Shown: positions 5,553 through 8,101 of the stretch, one piece after another
Layout: each line of letters opens with the position of its first letter
How positions within the stretch are numbered: position 1 is the first letter of the stretch
Assembly (NCBI GenBank): GCA_029856055.1
Contig: JAHQWF010000012.1
Location: forward strand, 1 to 8,101
Direction of reading: 5' to 3'
DNA: 8,101 nt
DNA from: Candidatus Njordarchaeota archaeon
GTDB taxonomy: Archaea; Asgardarchaeota; Njordarchaeia; Njordarchaeales; Njordarchaeaceae
The notes under the pieces: model-generated
The model's database searches: none
The model's input: only the letters and a program-made list of their open reading frames with translations
What the model was told of the DNA's origin: nothing
Position numbers and translations under genes: made by a program

Positions 5553-5819
5553 TCACATTGCCATTTGATCTTTCTCTGAGCCCCGTGTGCAATAATACAT
5601 ATATCTTAATCCAAGTTTGCTGTATACAGGACAGCTTCCACAGATACATCCTTTCTCTTCAGTAATGCATACGCTCTTTCCGATTTTTGGAAAACAGAAC
5701 CCTAATTCTTTCTTACCACCTTCTGCGCTACAATTCTTATAACTTGAGCACTTTTCACACATGCAATTGCTTAAAACATAACTCATTTTCTCCTCCATAC
5801 TTATTTCTCCCATTTCCAT
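5553..5819 (-). CDS. DUF2769-type cysteine-rich protein (probable metal or Fe-S binding)
   Basis: An 88-residue protein with ten cysteines (19, 21, 24, 30, 42, 51, 58, 60, 63, 77). Order and context, with CxCxxCxSY, GFCFPKIGKSVCI, EKGCxCxxCPVY and YYCTRGSEKDQ, match the DUF2769 family, found largely in methanogens and other anaerobic archaea. The CxCxxC pattern occurs twice (CMCEKC 19-24, CICGSC 58-63), suggesting two similar half-sites for Zn or an Fe-S cluster. The function of the family is not known to me. The ATG at 5819 lies about 26 bp from a TATA-like element, fitting a leaderless mRNA; ATGs at 5813 and 5798, the latter after a GGAG-rich segment, are alternatives. It follows the oxidase-like gene on the same strand after 89 nt containing a T-tract, so it is probably its own unit with possible read-through. 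Confidence 0.75.
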   Translation of the reverse strand: MEMGEISMEEKMSYVLSNCMCEKCSSYKNCSAEGGKKELGFCFPKIGKSVCITEEKGCICGSCPVYSKLGLRYMYYCTRGSEKDQMAM

Positions 5820-5840
5820 TGATATAACCTTGTATTAATA

Positions 5841-5850
5841 ATTAAAAATA
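5841..5850 (-). promoter_or_regulatory. TATA-like element for the DUF2769 gene
   Basis: TATTTTTAAT on the minus strand centres about 26 bp before the ATG at 5819, as expected for a leaderless archaeal mRNA. A second AT block (TTTAAATTTATA, about 5864-5875) is farther upstream, so the choice is not certain. Confidence 0.45.
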
Positions 5851-5880
5851 AGTTATTATAACTATAAATTTAAATATATG

Positions 5881-5895
5881 GTTAAAAAAAGAAAT
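5881..5895 (-). terminator. T-tract terminator after the oxidase-like operon
   Basis: ATTTCTTTTTTTAAC on the minus strand lies 14 nt past the stop of the 12-helix protein. It is a simple U-tract terminator typical of archaea, ahead of the DUF2769 promoter. Confidence 0.5.
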
Positions 5896-5908
5896 AATGA
5901 ATTAAAAC

Positions 5909-7303
5909 TTATTTGAAGACAGAAATAATATCTCTCAACAATTTCAATCCGTATTCTTTCAAATATATTATATATGTTATTGCTGTGCATAGAGTTAATA
6001 TAATTAAAGATGGCTCTACGATTATTGATAACCAAAGATTATTATATGGATTAGGTATGTATTCGCCAGGCGGATTAGCTAGCATATAAAGATTGGTGCC
6101 TACCATAGCGATGAAGTAACCTATCAAAACTAGCCAAACCACCCATTTCATGAATTTATATTTTTCTATGAAGTTTTCTGACCAGTATATGTATAATATT
6201 AGCAATAATACTCCCCAAGACAAAAGTAGTAAGTGCCAATGACCAATATTATATGCTAGCTCAGCCCAATCATATAGTGGATCCCTAAATGCAAGTGGTA
6301 GAAACCTTGCTTTTCTTAAGTTTATAGCTACTATAGCTCCAGGTATAGCTACAGCGATCCAAATAGCTATGTTTCCTATTAACAAAGAATGTCTTATGAT
6401 TTCTTTGTCTACCATGAAGCTGAGGAGTAGTGTTGAAGCTATCAACAATAATGCAGCTGGAGTAATAACTAAGTGAGCGATTCCACCAATGAATGTAACG
6501 CTATATGAGGCCAATGCCATAATGAGCTGGCTAACAAAAGATAGATAATACAGATGCCTAGCTGTTATTACCTTAAAAATCTTTTCGTCTTCCTTAACCC
6601 CACCAATAGCTAAGGCTAATAGAAATATTAAAGTTAAAGCTATAGCAATCATTGCGTGTTCATGTGACGTTAAAGCTCTCCAAAATATGTTTTCTTCAGC
6701 TAGATCTGGATTAAACCTCGAGTTAACAAGCGCTTCTAGGAATTCTTCCCTATAATGCATGTAACTAGAACCTAACCAAGCACCCCATACGGATCCAACT
6801 AATAATAATACACCTGACAACCATATATTCCACTCAAGAAGATTTTTTGGTTTGTATTTGGTCAAAATTAATAAACCTATAATGAAAAATATCGTTAGGC
6901 CAGCTATGAACGTACCGTGCCAGAAAAAGTTCCTATCGAAGTAATTATATATGATTACACTACTTGCCACGATTACCGTACCGATTAACGCTAAATCTAA
7001 AATGATATCTCTAAAAACTTTTTCTAGATAAAGTCCGCTAAATATTATTAGAGTAGCGTAGAGAAATATCACGAATACTGAATGGTACACTAGCGCTATT
7101 CTACCGAGATAGAAATTACCGTACTCCTCATTAATTATCTCTGCAGCATTTAGATCGGGGTTATATCTAGATCCTGGTAGTTCAGCCAGTAGTCCTACTG
7201 CAACTCTAATTGGTTTCAAGGATGGGGATAATAATATGTAAAAACCTACTACAATTACGAATATTGTGGCTACTAGGAACATGTGCTTTTTTATTCTGTC
7301 CAT
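5909..7303 (-). CDS. Divergent heme-copper oxidase superfamily subunit I-like 12-helix membrane protein
   Basis: A 464-residue integral membrane protein with about 12 helices (near 8-25, 66-92, 97-118, 127-148, 157-178, 210-234, 254-277, 280-298, 305-326, 353-374, 386-409, 424-447), the count of heme-copper oxidase subunit I. Histidines fall where that family binds metals: H74 opening helix 2 (GRIALVYHSVF), H214/H216 on helix 6 (SHEHAM), and H355/H357 on helix 10 (NIGHWHLLLL), the HxH that holds both hemes. Helix 7 should end in an adjacent His pair for CuB, but reads GGIAHLVI, with one His (H277). The loops before helices 2 and 6 both contain SR(Y/F)NPDL, and a related FRDPLYDWAEL precedes helix 10, echoing the family's three-fold pseudo-symmetry. 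GGTG 7 nt before the ATG supports the start. No CuA subunit is nearby. It may be an oxidase, NO-reductase-like or heme-only protein. Superfamily placement is from helix and His pattern, not a search. Confidence 0.6.
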   Translation of the reverse strand: MDRIKKHMFLVATIFVIVVGFYILLSPSLKPIRVAVGLLAELPGSRYNPDLNAAEIINEEYGNFYLGRIALVYHSVFVIFLYATLIIFSGLYLEKVFRDIILDLALIGTVIVASSVIIYNYFDRNFFWHGTFIAGLTIFFIIGLLILTKYKPKNLLEWNIWLSGVLLLVGSVWGAWLGSSYMHYREEFLEALVNSRFNPDLAEENIFWRALTSHEHAMIAIALTLIFLLALAIGGVKEDEKIFKVITARHLYYLSFVSQLIMALASYSVTFIGGIAHLVITPAALLLIASTLLLSFMVDKEIIRHSLLIGNIAIWIAVAIPGAIVAINLRKARFLPLAFRDPLYDWAELAYNIGHWHLLLLSWGVLLLILYIYWSENFIEKYKFMKWVVWLVLIGYFIAMVGTNLYMLANPPGEYIPNPYNNLWLSIIVEPSLIILTLCTAITYIIYLKEYGLKLLRDIISVFK

Positions 7304-7309
7304 TCAGTG

Positions 7310-7314
7310 CCACC
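7310..7314 (-). promoter_or_regulatory. Shine-Dalgarno GGTGG for the 12-helix protein
   Basis: GGTGG on the minus strand ends 6 nt before the ATG at 7303, in the 19-nt gap after the two-helix protein gene. It fixes the start and indicates translation from the operon mRNA. Confidence 0.65.
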
Positions 7315-7322
7315 GAGACAAA

Positions 7323-7511
7323 CTATTTTCCAATCATTATGAAGATTCCTATAGATATTAATATGACAGATATGAATAATAGTGGGTGAAGCAGAAGTAT
7401 TACTAATTCTAATGGCAGTAATGGCGCACCTGCAGTTATACTAGCTAATGCTAAGCCACCGATCCCTATAACAAGTCCCCCAAGCGTGAATAGTAGATAG
7501 CTTGCCCCCAT
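7323..7511 (-). CDS. Small two-helix membrane protein of the oxidase-like operon
   Basis: A 62-residue, almost entirely hydrophobic protein with two predicted membrane helices (about 4-26 and 32-59), joined by a short loop with APLLPLE. There are no cysteines and a single histidine, in LLLHPLLF (H42). I do not recognise a family. Size and setting resemble the tiny accessory subunits found in respiratory complexes, which stabilise the large subunit. It overlaps the preceding five-helix gene by 46 nt in another frame and ends 19 nt before the 12-helix gene. The ATG at 7511 is the only good start; there is no clear Shine-Dalgarno motif, so translation probably depends on coupling to the upstream gene. 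The coding assignment rests on the hydrophobic pattern and the operon position. Confidence 0.65.
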   Translation of the reverse strand: MGASYLLFTLGGLVIGIGGLALASITAGAPLLPLELVILLLHPLLFISVILISIGIFIMIGK

Positions 7512-7912
7512 CTTTTAGATAAAACTTCTATTAGTGGCAAGAAAACTATTATTAATCCTGATATTGTGTGAAGAGTTACTTGTGCACCTGTTTTCAGTGC
7601 AGGTAATGCTACCTGACCTATTGCTATCAACACAAGCATAAGTATTATGAAGTATAAGTAGTATTTCCATTCAGTCTTCTTGTGTATAAGTAATCCCAGC
7701 GCTAGAAAACTAGGATATATTGAGCCAAGATATACAGTGTAAGGTAGAGCTAACGCATCGAGACCCATTATTACTAGAGCAATAGATATTACAAAGAACG
7801 CTATGCTTGATATGAGAAATGATAAATACTCTAATTCTCTCTTTCTATAGTATCCATTTATAGTAACTATCAGGTAGATTAGGCTGGATATTAAGGTCAC
7901 ATATTCCATCAT
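7466..7912 (-). CDS. Five-helix membrane protein, first gene of the oxidase-like operon
   Basis: A 148-residue membrane protein with about five helices (near 4-20, 29-50, 57-76, 83-104, 112-131). A basic loop (YYRKRELEY, 21-29) suggests the first inter-helix loop is cytoplasmic. Two histidines could be ligands: H77 at the end of helix 3 (LLIHKKTEW) and H115 opening helix 5 (TLHTISGLI). I do not recognise a family; it could be a subunit, a heme-binding partner or an assembly protein for the large 12-helix protein encoded 160 nt downstream. The gene starts with two consecutive ATG codons (7912, 7909). A TATA box about 30 bp upstream implies a leaderless or nearly leaderless mRNA. Its end overlaps the two-helix gene by 46 nt, so the three genes form one transcription unit. 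Confidence 0.72.
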   Translation of the reverse strand: MMEYVTLISSLIYLIVTINGYYRKRELEYLSFLISSIAFFVISIALVIMGLDALALPYTVYLGSIYPSFLALGLLIHKKTEWKYYLYFIILMLVLIAIGQVALPALKTGAQVTLHTISGLIIVFLPLIEVLSKRWGQAIYYSRLGDLL

Positions 7913-7935
7913 TCTTTATCCCTATTTTAGAAAAA

Positions 7936-7948
7936 TTTTTAATTATAT
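7936..7948 (-). promoter_or_regulatory. TATA box of the three-gene membrane operon
   Basis: ATATAATTAAAAA on the minus strand centres about 30 bp before the ATG at 7912. Transcription would start near 7916, a few nucleotides before the start codon. It lies 12 bp downstream (in the transcript sense) of the palindromic sites at 7961-7990. Confidence 0.55.
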
Positions 7949-7960
7949 CAATGGTATTTG

Positions 7961-7973
7961 TGTTCAAAGAACA
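7961..7973. promoter_or_regulatory. Inverted repeat TGTTC-AAA-GAACA, possible operator
   Basis: Perfect 5-bp arms around AAA, directly next to a second palindrome and just upstream of the operon TATA box. It could bind a dimeric winged-helix regulator; the regulator is not encoded in the window. Confidence 0.45.
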
Positions 7974-7974
7974 T

Positions 7975-7990
7975 TATGACATATGTCATA
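7975..7990. promoter_or_regulatory. Perfect 16-bp palindrome TATGACATATGTCATA, possible operator
   Basis: A perfect palindrome with mixed base composition (TGAC...GTCA arms) in an AT-rich upstream region, one base away from the neighbouring inverted repeat. Its place upstream of the TATA/BRE elements fits an activator site for the membrane operon, although it could also serve a gene lying to the right of the window. Confidence 0.5.
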
Positions 7991-8031
7991 TTTTAATAAA
8001 ATGTATATACTCTAAATGTGTAATGTTTGGT

Positions 8032-8045
8032 GGCTTATTTAAGCC
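8032..8045. repeat. Inverted repeat GGCTTA-TT-TAAGCC
   Basis: A 6-bp-arm inverted repeat near the right edge. It is possibly a third regulatory site or a small terminator for a gene beyond the window. Nothing else in the last 110 bases could be assigned; reading frames there are short on both strands. Confidence 0.35.
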
Positions 8046-8101
8046 TTATCAAGACCTTTGGTGCCAGTAGTCTAAGCGTAATACATGCAAAGCCAATAAG
8101 C

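Noticed and set aside
5909..7303. Assignment of the 12-helix protein as a standard NO reductase or aa3 oxidase
   Set aside because: The helix-7 His pair is incomplete, the helix-6 HxxxE or HxxxY signature is absent and no subunit II is present, so only superfamily-level placement is justified.
8023..8070. A 15-codon plus-strand frame at the right edge
   Set aside because: It is too short, without promoter or ribosome-binding support, and covers an inverted repeat.
1..8101. CRISPR arrays, tRNA and rRNA genes, complete insertion sequences
   Set aside because: No regularly spaced direct repeats, no tRNA cloverleaf, no rRNA-like segment and no transposase with terminal repeats were seen on either strand.

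Overview
The window looks like a piece of chromosome from a hyperthermophilic or thermoacidophilic crenarchaeon, most likely one of the Sulfolobales. The DNA is AT-rich. First genes have TATA boxes about 25 bp from a start codon, so their transcripts would be leaderless or nearly so. Internal genes carry GGTG or GGTGAT Shine-Dalgarno motifs matching the crenarchaeal 16S 3' end. Transcript ends are T-rich, and there is a textbook archaeal C/D box sRNA. The genus is inference; no rRNA or other marker gene is present.

Left part (1-3108, minus strand): a tight three-gene operon, transcribed right to left. It encodes a LuxE-type acyl-activating enzyme, a LuxC-type acyl-CoA reductase and the N-terminal part of an extended short-chain dehydrogenase that runs off the left edge. 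Spacing is only 3 and 5 nt. Together they form a plausible route from carboxylic acid to aldehyde and onward. There is no luciferase gene, so this is not bioluminescence.

Middle part (3109-3993): a 94-residue ferritin-like protein very close to the ferritin domain that Pyrococcus fuses to its encapsulin shell, but here standing alone. About 15 nt after its stop codon, on the same strand, lies a C/D box sRNA with two 12-nt guides, followed by a hairpin and T-tract terminator. Upstream of the ferritin gene is a 371-nt gap holding a 70-nt, 24-bp interrupted hairpin with a TATA-like element at the right distance, a candidate structured RNA.

3994-5501 (plus strand): two overlapping genes, an unrecognised 185-residue protein and an arrestin-fold protein with two related beta-sandwich halves.

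Right part (5553-7912, minus strand): a membrane operon of a five-helix protein, a two-helix protein and a 12-helix protein. The large protein has the layout of a heme-copper oxidase subunit I (histidines on helices 2, 6 and 10, HxH on helix 10), but its helix-7 His pair is degenerate and sequence-level internal repeats are still visible. No CuA/cupredoxin subunit is in view. Downstream on the same strand is a ten-cysteine DUF2769-type protein with its own promoter. Upstream of the operon promoter sit two adjacent inverted repeats that look like operators.

The best candidates for something undescribed are the divergent oxidase-like operon with its palindromic control region, the solitary encapsulin-type ferritin with the sRNA in its 3' trailer, the 70-nt hairpin RNA candidate and the archaeal arrestin pair.
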